The notes under the pieces: model-generated
What the model saw: only the letters and a program-made list of their open reading frames with translations
Told to the model about the DNA's origin: nothing
The model's database searches: none
Position numbers and translations under genes: made by a program
IMG/VR virus record: IMGVR_UViG_3300020187_000284
Coordinates: 1-20,007 of that record
Reading direction: 5' to 3' (one strand)
DNA length: 20,007 nucleotides
Source: a virus
In this document: positions 1-8,152 of the stretch, piece by piece
Layout of the letters: every line of letters starts with the position of its first letter
Position numbering within the stretch: the stretch's first letter is position 1

Positions 1-2
1 CG

Positions 3-125
3 TGGGACATTGCTTTGACGGCTGACACAACCAACGGCGGCTTGAAGATAGAGGTTACTGGCGCAGCAGCTACAAACATTAGGTGGGTTGCCACGGTCAA
101 CACAAGCGAGGTTACATACGCATAA
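3..125 (+). CDS. Repeat tail fibre/adhesin, 3' end only (paralogue of next gene)
   Basis: Only the last 40 codons are in the window. They read from WDIALTADTTNGG to NTSEVTYA and end in TAA at 123-125. This segment matches the C-terminus of the next gene (2135-2257) at 32 of 40 residues by my count with no gaps, so two genes with the same C-terminal domain lie in tandem. The next gene starts on the last base of this stop (TAATG), which suggests translational coupling. Such C-terminal domains in phage fibres usually carry trimerisation or receptor contact; that role is inferred here. The upstream repeat region, if present, lies outside the window. Confidence 0.75.
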   Translation, partial: WDIALTADTTNGGLKIEVTGAAATNIRWVATVNTSEVTYA

Positions 126-2257
126 TGGGTAAGATTGAATTAGATCACACAGGCTCAGGCAGCGGCGTTACACTAAGCTCTGACGGTACTGACCTGCTTT
201 TAGACGGCACAGCGATTGGTGGTGGTGGTGCAGCTTTAGAGCTTTATGCAGAAAACTCAAGCAGTCCCACTGCACCAAGTGCAACTGGTACGAATGCTGT
301 GGCGATTGGGAATGGTGCTAGTTCGACAAGCCAAGACTCTTTTGCTATTGGGCGAGATACAACTGCTTCCAACTTCTACACTGTAGCCCTTGGATACCAA
401 GCGGTTGCAAGCGGTTCACAAGCCCTTGCAGGGCCAAGGTCAACAGCAAGCGGTAGCCAATCCGTTTGCCTTGGTGTACTTAGCACCGCAGCGGGGGGAA
501 CATCTGTAGTAGTTGGCCCGCAGGCTTCAACCTCCGCAACTACAACCGATGGGCTTGCACTAGGACGTTATGCAACATCTGCTGGCGATGCGGCAGCAGC
601 ATTAGGTAAAAGTTATGCTTCTGGCACCGACAGCTTCGCAGCAGTTATAGACAACAACACCTCTAGCTATGGTGCTACTGGTTCTAATAGTGTTGCAATA
701 GGTTATCAAGCAAAAGCAACAAATGAAGGGTCGTTAGCTTTTGGTCATACGACAAATTCAACAGGTCAATTTGCTCTTGCGCTTGGCTACCAATCTACGG
801 CGGCAGGTACTCAATCTGTAGCAATTGGTAGAGCCAACCAAACTAGCGGCAACTTTGCTTTATCCTTGGGTTACAATTCAATTGCGTCAGCATCCAATTC
901 AGTTGCAATCGGAGACACCAACACAGCTAGTCATGCAAATGCAATTACAATCGGTGACAGTGTACAATCAACAGCTATAAATCAAGTAAGCATTGGTGGT
1001 ACGGCTGACACAGTTCGCATTTCAGAAAGCTACACCCTGCCCACCTCAGACGGTACAGCTAACCAAGTGCTTACCACAGATGGCTCTGGGGCTGTAACCT
1101 TTGCGGATGCTGGCGGCGGTGGTGGAGGTGCTGATCTGTTTGCTGAAAACTACGATGGTACGTCTACTTTGCCAAGTGCTACTGGCACGAATGCAGTAGC
1201 GATTGGCCTTGGGGCAGTATCGTCGGGCCTTAGATCCGTAGCTATTGGTAATCTTGCAAATGCTAGTAGCCTTCGTGGTTTTGCTGTTGGGGTTAATTCT
1301 GCTGCTAGTGGGTCTAACGCTATTTCAATGGGGGCAAACTCTGCTTCGTCTGGTAGTGCTTCTGTGGCGATAGGTGCTGAATCAAGTGCTGCTTCAGACA
1401 ACTCTTTTGCCCTTGGTTATCAAGCAAAAACTGCAACTAACTCACAGGCAACTGCGGTTGGTTATAGAGCTTACGCCTCTGGTACGGACAGCTTCGCAGC
1501 AGCTATAGCTAACAACTCCTCTAGCTATGGTGCTTTGAATACCAATGCAATTGCCATGGGTAATCAGAGCAAGGCTGCGGGTTCTTATAGTTTTGTAGCA
1601 GGAGGTTATGCAAACACTGCTAATAGCTACAGAAGTTCTGTCCTTAATGGGACAGGCAATACAGTAAACAGTAATTATGGCACTATTCTTGGTGGTGAAA
1701 GCAACACCATCAATAGTAGTTCTAACTACTCCATAATTCTATGTGGTGAGCGAAACGAAGCTGGTCAACAGTATACAGTGGCATCAGGACTAAGGGCTAA
1801 AACCACTGTAAGAGGTCAGTGGGCGCATTCTGCTGGTCATTTTACAGCCACTGGTGATGCTCAGTCCTCTAAGTATGTTTTGCGCAGTGATACAACAGAC
1901 GCAACTGCTGAAGCATTAACTGCAACTAATACTTCGGGTGACGCCATCAACCAAGTCATCCTACCCAACAACTCAGCCTACGCCTTCCACGGCACCATCG
2001 TAGCCCGTCAAAAGGCGGGTGATGGTACAGCAAGTGCAGCATGGAAGGTCGAGGGCTTGATCCGCAGGGAAGGTTCTGCTGGTACGACAGTGCTAGTCAA
2101 CAGCGCAACAACTGTTCTTGATAATACCCCCGGCTGGGGCTTGGCACTATCCGCTGACACAACAAACGGTGGCCTTAAAGTAGAGGCCACAGGTGCAGCA
2201 TCAACTAACATCAGGTGGGTCGCTACGATCCACACATCTGAAGTAACTTACGCCTAA
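125..2257 (+). CDS. Tail fibre/adhesin with YadA-head-like AVAIG repeats
   Basis: The product is 710 aa. I start it at the ATG at 125 (MGKIELDHTG), which overlaps the previous stop; the open frame runs further up to 83, but that part overlaps the paralogue's coding end. The body is built from many short repeats such as NAVAIGNGA, SVAIGYQ and SFALGYQ, the pattern of the left-handed beta-roll head of trimeric autotransporter adhesins (YadA family). There are two similar halves: residues about 38-300 begin ALELYAEN and residues about 336-590 begin ADLFAEN. They are joined by a linker with LPTSDGTANQVLTTDGSG and a Gly6 run. Residues about 590-710 form a separate non-repeat C-terminal domain shared with the upstream paralogue. 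Probably a trimeric virion fibre for host binding. The family style is clear; the receptor is unknown. Confidence 0.85.
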   Translation: MGKIELDHTGSGSGVTLSSDGTDLLLDGTAIGGGGAALELYAENSSSPTAPSATGTNAVAIGNGASSTSQDSFAIGRDTTASNFYTVALGYQAVASGSQALAGPRSTASGSQSVCLGVLSTAAGGTSVVVGPQASTSATTTDGLALGRYATSAGDAAAALGKSYASGTDSFAAVIDNNTSSYGATGSNSVAIGYQAKATNEGSLAFGHTTNSTGQFALALGYQSTAAGTQSVAIGRANQTSGNFALSLGYNSIASASNSVAIGDTNTASHANAITIGDSVQSTAINQVSIGGTADTVRISESYTLPTSDGTANQVLTTDGSGAVTFADAGGGGGGADLFAENYDGTSTLPSATGTNAVAIGLGAVSSGLRSVAIGNLANASSLRGFAVGVNSAASGSNAISMGANSASSGSASVAIGAESSAASDNSFALGYQAKTATNSQATAVGYRAYASGTDSFAAAIANNSSSYGALNTNAIAMGNQSKAAGSYSFVAGGYANTANSYRSSVLNGTGNTVNSNYGTILGGESNTINSSSNYSIILCGERNEAGQQYTVASGLRAKTTVRGQWAHSAGHFTATGDAQSSKYVLRSDTTDATAEALTATNTSGDAINQVILPNNSAYAFHGTIVARQKAGDGTASAAWKVEGLIRREGSAGTTVLVNSATTVLDNTPGWGLALSADTTNGGLKVEATGAASTNIRWVATIHTSEVTYA

Positions 2258-2270
2258 AAGGAGAAACTCA

Positions 2271-2576
2271 ATGGCTATTCAAAACAACATCGCAGAAGGT
2301 GCCTCCCAGTATGGCATCGCTTTTAACAACGCATACTACCGTATCGTGACAGCGGCAATCAGCCGTCAACGTGGAACTGATCCAAAGTTCTCCGTGATGA
2401 TTGACCTGTCAGCATATGCGACAGCTACACCTGGTGACGACACTCGTGAGGTAGACTTCAAACGGTACAACGCAAACCTAGATGACGTTCAGGCTGCATC
2501 TGGTGACGCATTCATGGACAAGTGCTATTCTTGGGTAATGGCTCAGGATGACATGGCGGGATCGACTGCCGTTTAA
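2271..2576 (+). CDS. Conserved-looking phage protein in the tail fibre cluster
   Basis: The product is 101 aa. A clear AGGAG lies 8 bases before the ATG. I do not recognise the family with certainty. The protein is soluble, with no signal peptide or membrane segment, and is rich in Ala, Asp and Tyr. A central stretch (SVMIDLSAYATATPGDD) could be beta-structured. It lies between two repeat adhesion proteins, 13 bases after one and 10 bases before the next, so it is probably a small virion or fibre-assembly protein of the same operon. No function can be read from the sequence. Confidence 0.75.
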   Translation: MAIQNNIAEGASQYGIAFNNAYYRIVTAAISRQRGTDPKFSVMIDLSAYATATPGDDTREVDFKRYNANLDDVQAASGDAFMDKCYSWVMAQDDMAGSTAV

Positions 2577-2586
2577 GGAGTAACAC

Positions 2587-3720
2587 ATGCTTGGCTTTAG
2601 TCCTCTAGCTTCTGCCCCTTTAGCGGATACCGGGGCTGCTTCCGAGCAGGTTATATCTACTGTGGACATTGTTGCAGGCGCACCCACGGTTGCTGCCTCA
2701 ACAATCTCTCAGGTTCATGTACTTACGTCTGATGATATTACGGCGGGTGTGCCAACCGTAGGCACACCAGACGCAGACGCAAACCAAGCATTAATTAGCG
2801 TTGACATTGTGGCCGGGACGCCCATCGTTGCGACTTCAGACATAGACGTAAATTACGCATTAATCAGCGTTGATGTTGTAACTGGCACTCCTACGGTCGC
2901 AGCGTCAGCAATGTCTCAAGAACACACGCTGGCGGCAATAGGCATTACGTCTGGAATCCCAACCGTTGCTGACGTTACAACAACAAACGACCAAAATCTA
3001 ACAGCAACTGACATTGTTTCAGGTGCGCCGACTGTTGGGTCGCCTGACCTAGATCAGAATTACATTTTTGCGGGGGCTGGCATTGCAACGGGCGTGCCGA
3101 CTGTTGAGGCTTCCACTATTGCCCAAGTCAATGGGCTGGCATTAGTGGGCATCACGTCCGGCGCGCCTACTGTTGGCACCCCCACGGCAGCGGTACAAAG
3201 CGTTTTAACGTCAACCGACATCGTGTCTGGCGCACCAACCGTTGGTGATGTCACAATTAGCCAAGTTCACAATGCAACTGCGTTGGATATTGACGCTGGC
3301 GCACCTGTTGTTGGTACATCCGTTATAACTGGCGCTCAAAGCCTAACGTCAGCTGACATTATCACCGGCGTCCCAACCGTTGCTAATTCAACGCTGGTTG
3401 AAAATGTTGCGCTAACTTCTACTGACATTACGAGCGGCGTTCCGACAGTTGCGACTGTCTCGATTAGCCAGGTCAGCAACTTAATCCCGCTAAGTGTTGT
3501 AGCTGGTGTGCCAACTGTCGGCGACTCAAGCATCACACAAGCCCACAGCATCACTCTGGACAATGTCGTTGCTGGATCTCCAACCGTTGGCCCAGCGCGG
3601 TTTAAGTGGCAGGTCGAACCTGTCGGGCCTGAGACCTGGACAGAACAGGCTGTTGACGCGGAAACGTGGACAGAACAATCAACTTCTGCTACGACTTGGA
3701 CAGAGCAACAGGCGGCGTAG
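2587..3720 (+). CDS. Tandem 23-aa repeat structural protein (PTVG repeats)
   Basis: The product is 377 aa, with AAGGAG 6 bases before the ATG. After about 26 residues it consists of 13 full and one partial copy of a 23-aa unit, roughly DIVSGAPTVGxxxxxQxxxLTST, over residues 27-337. The unit keeps a G-x-P-T-V core and a hydrophobic pair near its end. The C-terminus has three about 10-aa copies of a (E/T)TWTEQ motif (residues about 348-375), similar to endings seen in other phage tail proteins. The regular period suggests an extended beta-solenoid or fibre rod. It lies among tail fibre genes, so a fibre shaft or surface decoration is likely by inference. There are no Cys residues and no membrane segment. 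Confidence 0.8.
   Translation: MLGFSPLASAPLADTGAASEQVISTVDIVAGAPTVAASTISQVHVLTSDDITAGVPTVGTPDADANQALISVDIVAGTPIVATSDIDVNYALISVDVVTGTPTVAASAMSQEHTLAAIGITSGIPTVADVTTTNDQNLTATDIVSGAPTVGSPDLDQNYIFAGAGIATGVPTVEASTIAQVNGLALVGITSGAPTVGTPTAAVQSVLTSTDIVSGAPTVGDVTISQVHNATALDIDAGAPVVGTSVITGAQSLTSADIITGVPTVANSTLVENVALTSTDITSGVPTVATVSISQVSNLIPLSVVAGVPTVGDSSITQAHSITLDNVVAGSPTVGPARFKWQVEPVGPETWTEQAVDAETWTEQSTSATTWTEQQAA
2665..3597 (+). repeat. 69-bp tandem repeat array, 13 full units plus part of a 14th
   Basis: This is the DNA behind the 23-aa protein repeat. Units are in phase at 69 bp. The PTVG core is the best conserved part and is often an inverted repeat, for example the arms GGTGTGCC (2746-2753) and GGCACACC (2761-2768), and CACCAAC/GTTGGTG around 3240. 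The rest of each unit has diverged strongly, so the array is old rather than a recent slippage product. Confidence 0.85.
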
Positions 3721-3770
3721 CCATTGCTGGCAAAATAAGGTATAGTGCAAAAAAAGCGCGAGGCTATTAA

Positions 3771-4679
3771 ATGACTATTAGCATAACTAAGCCCACCGTC
3801 GGCGGCTCAGAGAACACATGGGGTACGACCGTCAACACGGCGTTAGATACGATTGTTGACGGCATAAACGGCACGTCCGGCACAATCGCGCCTGATCTAA
3901 GCACACTGACCATCAACGGCACAGATGTTACGGCGACAGCGGCAGAATTGAACATCTTGGATGGTGTAACGGCGACCACGGCAGAGTTGAATATTTTAGA
4001 TGGTGTAACGGCGACAGCGGCAGAATTAAACATTTTGGACGGTGTAACGGCGACAGGGGCAGAGTTAAACGTCTTGGACGGTGTTACGGCGACCACGGCA
4101 GAGTTAAACGTCTTGGACGGTGACACCGCAGCCACCGCTACAACACTTGCAGACGCAGATCGTGCAGTTGTCAATGACAATGGCACAATGGTTCAAGTCG
4201 CGATGACTGACTTTACCACATACTTTAATTCCAACATTGAACCTTCAGGTATAACGATTACCGACAGTGAGTTGGCAGGTGCCACTATTGAAAAGTTTAC
4301 AAACGACACAAGCGCCGCAACAGGTGTCGTTAACTTTGATTGTAAAACACAAGCGGTATACTTAAACTCAGCCAACGCCTCGGGAAATGTACAATTAAAT
4401 TTCAGGGGTGACGGCTCTACTACTTTTGCTGATATTGTTCCTGTAGGTAAATCGCTGACAGCGGTATATGCCGTTAATAATGGTAGTACCCCGTATTATG
4501 TTTCCGATGTCAAAATAGACGGCACTTCGCAATTAAGCAGTTCCTCGTTTTTCTGGCAAGGTGGAACGCAGCCCTCTTCTGGAAATGCAAGTGGTATGGA
4601 TGTCTATACGTTCACCTTCTTTAGGAGGGGTGCTAGTGCATGGACTATTTTTGCAGATAGAACCTTCTACGGTACATAG
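3771..4679 (+). CDS. Tail fibre protein with 13-aa AELNILDG repeats
   Basis: The product is 302 aa. GAGG lies 8 bases before the ATG. The first 50 residues (ITKPTVGGSENTWGTTVN..) resemble the N-terminus of many phage fibre proteins, where this part is thought to attach to the virion. Residues 53-117 are five copies of VTATxAELN(I/V)LDG, a repeat I know from marine phage fibres. Residues about 118-190 hold an A/D-rich connector and short beta segments. Residues about 190-302 form a non-repeat C-terminal domain ending in an aromatic stretch (AWTIFADRTFYGT), the likely distal receptor-binding or adhesive part. Probably a trimeric fibre; the partner is unknown. Confidence 0.8.
   Translation: MTISITKPTVGGSENTWGTTVNTALDTIVDGINGTSGTIAPDLSTLTINGTDVTATAAELNILDGVTATTAELNILDGVTATAAELNILDGVTATGAELNVLDGVTATTAELNVLDGDTAATATTLADADRAVVNDNGTMVQVAMTDFTTYFNSNIEPSGITITDSELAGATIEKFTNDTSAATGVVNFDCKTQAVYLNSANASGNVQLNFRGDGSTTFADIVPVGKSLTAVYAVNNGSTPYYVSDVKIDGTSQLSSSSFFWQGGTQPSSGNASGMDVYTFTFFRRGASAWTIFADRTFYGT
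3927..4121 (+). repeat. 39-bp tandem repeat, five units
   Basis: Five in-frame 39-bp units encode VTAT(A/T/G)AELN(I/V)LDG. The units are far more alike at DNA level than those of the 69-bp array upstream: most differences are single synonymous changes (gaacatcttgga versus gaatattttaga). They could gain or lose copies by recombination and so change fibre length. Confidence 0.9.
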
Positions 4680-4688
4680 GATTAAGCG

Positions 4689-5504
4689 ATGCCTTTACTA
4701 AGCACACTTGGCGCAGCATCTTCTCAAAGTTTTAAGGGTCGTGGTGGGCCGGGCCGGACAATGACGGCTTCCACGATTGATGCTGACATGAGTTTCGGCT
4801 CGTTTTCAGTGGCATCCGATGCAGATATTGTGTCCGGCGACATGTTAATTGTTGCGCAAGGTTCTGGGGACAGTGATGTAACCACTTTTCCTAATCCTGT
4901 GTCAGATGGTTATTATTCGCCCTCTGGAACGGGTTTCACGCGATTGTCTGCCACGTTTTCAAATTATGCTTCATCCGGGGACAATCCAAAAATATGTGCG
5001 TCATGTGGCAGTTGCCAATATTCGGCCGATGGAAGTGAGCCGGGTACAACAATAAGCGGTTTCTTACCTACAGGCCAAGACGGTTACGAGCGATCAGATG
5101 GAAGTTTGATAAGGCTCCGGCCCGATTTCGATATCGCCGTTAGAAGTTTCAAAGACAGTACAAATTTTATTGGCAATACAGGCACTGGTACTATTACGTC
5201 AAGTGCCATATCTTTAGGCATTGTTCCGTCAACGCGGTGTACTCTTTTGGTTACGGTATTTATGAACCACAATAGTAGCAATACCAACGGAATTGTTTTT
5301 AGTAAAAACATAGACGGTTTCCGGGTGTTTCAAGCTACTACAGGCTATTCGGGATCTGGTTTTAAGGTTTCGGGCCTTCGTTATATTTCAATGCATGTTT
5401 TTCCTAACGGAACAAATGTTGGAGACATAACCATATCACACACCAATACTGCATCTGGTTCAAGAATGCTTAATGCAGTAGCTTATGAGATAGGTACGTC
5501 ATAA
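4689..5504 (+). CDS. Putative tail/fibre-associated protein
   Basis: The product is 271 aa, with AGGA about 7 bases before the ATG. The N-terminus MPLLSTLGAASSQSFKGRGG has the LGAAS..F-type start common in phage fibre-tip or Gly-rich tail proteins. The rest alternates Ser/Thr/Gly-rich beta segments and has a small Cys cluster (CASCGSC, residues about 103-109). No transmembrane segment or enzyme motif is visible. It sits between a repeat fibre and the gp10-like tail protein, in an operon of structural genes, so I read it as a virion surface protein. It could also be a chaperone or a fibre tip; the sequence does not decide. Confidence 0.7.
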   Translation: MPLLSTLGAASSQSFKGRGGPGRTMTASTIDADMSFGSFSVASDADIVSGDMLIVAQGSGDSDVTTFPNPVSDGYYSPSGTGFTRLSATFSNYASSGDNPKICASCGSCQYSADGSEPGTTISGFLPTGQDGYERSDGSLIRLRPDFDIAVRSFKDSTNFIGNTGTGTITSSAISLGIVPSTRCTLLVTVFMNHNSSNTNGIVFSKNIDGFRVFQATTGYSGSGFKVSGLRYISMHVFPNGTNVGDITISHTNTASGSRMLNAVAYEIGTS

Positions 5505-5548
5505 TGCCCCTTCAGAAACTTCAATTCAAACCCGGAATTAACAAATGA
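5504..5548 (+). pseudogene. 14-codon leader or relic of a gp10-like tail gene
   Basis: A tiny ORF starts on the last base of the previous stop (TAATG) and reads MPLQKLQFKPGINK, then TGA. It ends inside the start codon of the next gene (AAATGA). The peptide looks like the N-terminus of phage tail proteins of the family encoded next; I recall many that begin M-L-x-x-L-x-x-P-G-I-N. It aligns without gaps to the first 14 residues of the downstream protein (MTLVPLDIPAGFYR), sharing M1, L3, L6 and G11. It is either the remnant of a replaced allele or a coupling leader peptide. That it is translated is inferred from the overlaps only. Confidence 0.55.
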
Positions 5549-7035
5549 CATTAGTTCCCCTTGATATACCCGCAGGCTTTTACCGCAACGGCACTGACTT
5601 AGAGCAATCTGGCCGCTGGCGCGACGGAAGTTTGGTCAGGTGGAGAGATAATAGCTTGCGCCCCATTGGAGGCTGGCAAGAACGAAAAGCGTCGTTCAGC
5701 ACAAATCCCGTGCGAGGCATGCACAGTTGGGAGACAAATTCCAGTGATGCCTATCTTGCTGGCGGCTCTTATAGCGAATTAAAGGCAATGATCGGCAGCG
5801 GAACTATTTATGATATTACGCCCACCGATTTGACTGCTGGTCGTGAAAGTGCAGAGGTTGGCACAGGGTATGGGGATGGATTTTATGGAAACGGCTATTA
5901 CGGTCAGCCAATCCAGCAGAGTACAAATTCTGTACCACTAGAGGCGACGACGTGGAGTTTAGACAACTTTGGCGAATATCTTGTAGCCTGCTCAAAAGAT
6001 GATAAGCGTTTGTTGGAATGGCAGCTTGGGTCTGGTGCTAAAGCCGCGCCCATTGCAAATGCTCCAATAAATAATCTTGGATTGGTTGTAACAGAAGAGC
6101 GTTTTATTTTTGCTCTTGGTAGCGGCGGCAATCCTCGCAAAATTTCATGGTGTGATCGAGAAAACAACACGCTGTGGACGCCAGCGGCAACAAACGAGGC
6201 TGGCGACATTGAGCTTTCTGACAGCGGGCAAATTATGCAGGGCATTAGAACGCGAGGTCAGACGCTTATTCTGACTGATACGTCAGCGCATACCGCGCGT
6301 TATACTGGACCGCCTTATGTGTACGGGTTTGAGCGCGTTGGAACCTCTTGCGGGGCCATATCTCGAAAGGCTGCGGCCGACGTTGATATGGGCGTGTTCT
6401 GGATGGGCCAGCGCGGTTTCTTTAGATTTGACGGTAACAGCGTTCAAGAAATACCGTGCGACGTATTTGACTATGTGTTTAGCGACTTTAACACGGCGCA
6501 ACAGTCAAAGGTTTGGTCGTTTGCCAATGGTCAATACGGCGAGGTTTGGTGGTTTTATTGCTCAGAAGGCTCAACAGAAATAGACCGATATGTCGCTTAT
6601 GATTACAAAGAAGGTCACTGGTTGATCGGCAACTTATCACGCACCAGCGGCGTGCAGCGCGGTGTTTTTCGGTATCCTCTTATGGCTGGCCACAATGCAG
6701 ATAGCGATATATATGACCATGAGGTTGGGTTAAATGTTGATAGCTCATCAATCTTTGCAGAAACCGGGCCTATATCTATAGGCTCAGGGGATCAAGTGGC
6801 GCGGATTACCAACCTTATTCCAGATGAAAAAGCGCAGGGCGAAGTAAATTTAACATTCAAAACAAGGTTCTACCCCAACGGCACTGAAACAAGCCACGGG
6901 CCGTTCGCAACGTCCAACCCTACATCAGTTAGGTTTACTGGCCGTCAGATTAGAATGCGCGTCGAAGGCGCAGCCTTGTCAGACTTTAGGGTTGGCAATA
7001 TGCGGGTTGATATTAAGGCTGGGGGGCGTAGATAA
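5545..7035 (+). CDS. P22 gp10-like tail accessory/DNA-stabilisation protein
   Basis: The product is 496 aa, close to P22 gp10 (about 470 aa). The start MTLVPLDIPAGFYRNGTDLE is followed by WRDGSLVRWRDNSLRPIGGW, a pattern I associate with the phage stabilisation (gp10-like) family. The middle has repeated W and G turns and blades such as VFWMGQRGFFRFDGN and WWFYCSEGSTEIDR, which fits a beta-propeller-like nozzle fold. The C-terminal 60 residues end in strands (RQIRMRVEGAALSDFRVGN), as in gp10. In P22 this protein closes the portal channel below the head. Only weak Shine-Dalgarno sequence (GGA) precedes the start, which overlaps the stop of the 14-codon ORF. The next gene overlaps by TAATG. The family call is from memory of patterns, not a search. 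Confidence 0.7.
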   Translation: MTLVPLDIPAGFYRNGTDLEQSGRWRDGSLVRWRDNSLRPIGGWQERKASFSTNPVRGMHSWETNSSDAYLAGGSYSELKAMIGSGTIYDITPTDLTAGRESAEVGTGYGDGFYGNGYYGQPIQQSTNSVPLEATTWSLDNFGEYLVACSKDDKRLLEWQLGSGAKAAPIANAPINNLGLVVTEERFIFALGSGGNPRKISWCDRENNTLWTPAATNEAGDIELSDSGQIMQGIRTRGQTLILTDTSAHTARYTGPPYVYGFERVGTSCGAISRKAAADVDMGVFWMGQRGFFRFDGNSVQEIPCDVFDYVFSDFNTAQQSKVWSFANGQYGEVWWFYCSEGSTEIDRYVAYDYKEGHWLIGNLSRTSGVQRGVFRYPLMAGHNADSDIYDHEVGLNVDSSSIFAETGPISIGSGDQVARITNLIPDEKAQGEVNLTFKTRFYPNGTETSHGPFATSNPTSVRFTGRQIRMRVEGAALSDFRVGNMRVDIKAGGRR

Positions 7036-7688
7036 TGCCAGCCCCAATATTGCCCCCTATTGGCCCAGATTTGCGCCAGTGGGGGCGTCAACTTTCGTTA
7101 TACTTGCAGCAAAACCTGGCGAAGCTAGGATTCAAAACAGCAACAGACAACCCTTCTGAAAATGGGGTAATATTATGGGATGAAGTAAACGGCTACCCGG
7201 TCGTTTCTAAGAACGGCGAGTTTCGCCAGATTGTGCTGGAAGACGGCCAGTATGCTGGCGGCATTACAACGGATCAGACAGCGGCATCTACAAACACAGC
7301 GTACGCTTTAACGTACACGTCAAGCATCGCCGATGGTGTTACAAACGGCACACCAGCCTCTCGCTTGGTGTTTGAGGAAGCTGGTCAGTACATGATTGCG
7401 TTTTCGGCGCAAATTGCGTCCACGTCCAGCTCAACTGTAAACTTCTGGTTCTGGCCTCGCGTCAACGGCGTTGACGTTGCTGGGTCAACAATGAAAAGCG
7501 CACTGCATCAAAACGGTTCAGTCTTGGTGGTGTCCCGCTCGGCTATATTTGAGTTTAGTGCCGGAGATTACTTGGAGGCCATGTGGGCCATTGACAGCAC
7601 CAGTGGTTTTCTTGATGCAACTGCGGCAACGGCGTTTGCACCCGCAGCACCAGCGTCCACTATTGCGATAACGAGGTTGCATGGATGA
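7035..7688 (+). CDS. Tail protein with C-terminal jelly-roll-like domain
   Basis: The product is 217 aa and starts on the stop of the gp10-like gene (TAATG). Residues 1-35 (PPIGPDLRQWGRQLSLYLQQNL) look like a short helical virion-anchoring segment. Residues about 40-70 contain WDEVNGYPVVSKNGEFRQI. Residues about 85-217 alternate hydrophobic strands (YMIAFSAQIAS, VNFWFWPRVNG, AIFEFSAGDYLEAMWAID), a pattern typical of TNF/C1q-like jelly-roll domains at the ends of phage tail proteins. Probably a trimeric tail spike or fibre tip next to the tail hub; the binding partner is unknown. Confidence 0.65.
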   Translation: MPAPILPPIGPDLRQWGRQLSLYLQQNLAKLGFKTATDNPSENGVILWDEVNGYPVVSKNGEFRQIVLEDGQYAGGITTDQTAASTNTAYALTYTSSIADGVTNGTPASRLVFEEAGQYMIAFSAQIASTSSSTVNFWFWPRVNGVDVAGSTMKSALHQNGSVLVVSRSAIFEFSAGDYLEAMWAIDSTSGFLDATAATAFAPAAPASTIAITRLHG

Positions 7689-8152
7689 ATAGAGAAAACG
7701 TCATAAAGGTCAGCTTCGAGCCGCATCAAGATCCCAAGGTGGAAATGTTCGCCGTTTTGCCGGAGAACCTTCCATCGGTGATCGACGACGCGCGGCGCTT
7801 CATAGCGATGTCTACTGCGCGCCAGGACAATGTAGACGCCGATCACATCATCCAAGACCTATACGATGGCATGTCACTGCTGTGGATGGTTTACGTCGAC
7901 GGGGCGCCAATGGCGTCCGTCGTGACCTGCATTTTGCACCACCCGCTGCGCCGCAACCTCAAGATCGAGTGGATGGGCGGAGAGGACATGCACCTCTGGG
8001 CCGGTGAGGCTTTGGCCACTTTGACAAAAATAGCGAAAGAAGCTAAAATGGACGCGATTGAAACTGACGGTCGCAAGGGTTTTGCCAAATACGCAGAAGC
8101 GGCTTCCTTCCGTGAAACGCGCAGACATTATGAGATGGAGCTGAGCCAATGA
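7685..8152 (+). CDS. GNAT-like virion-cluster protein
   Basis: The product is 155 aa, with ATGA overlaps at both ends. The second half has an acetyltransferase-like layout: LLWMVYVDGAPMASVV as a strand pair, then KIEWMGGEDMHLWAGEAL, a helix TLTKIAKEAKMDAIET, and a last strand (RRHYEMEL). Phage proteins of this type are often labelled GNAT-like acetyltransferase, and T7 gp13 at a similar genome position has a related look. I see no clear acetyl-CoA loop (R/Q-x-x-G-x-G/A), so enzymatic activity is doubtful. It may be a structural or assembly protein that kept the fold. It opens the ejection-protein block. Confidence 0.6.
   Translation: MNRENVIKVSFEPHQDPKVEMFAVLPENLPSVIDDARRFIAMSTARQDNVDADHIIQDLYDGMSLLWMVYVDGAPMASVVTCILHHPLRRNLKIEWMGGEDMHLWAGEALATLTKIAKEAKMDAIETDGRKGFAKYAEAASFRETRRHYEMELSQ

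Noticed and set aside
2665-3597. CRISPR-like array
   Set aside because: The repeats are in frame at 69 bp, have diverged and encode a continuous 23-aa protein repeat; there are no constant repeats with unique spacers.
3767-4186. 139-aa minus-strand repeat ORF opposite the 39-bp repeats
   Set aside because: Mirror image of the fibre repeat; no Shine-Dalgarno site and no independent neighbours.
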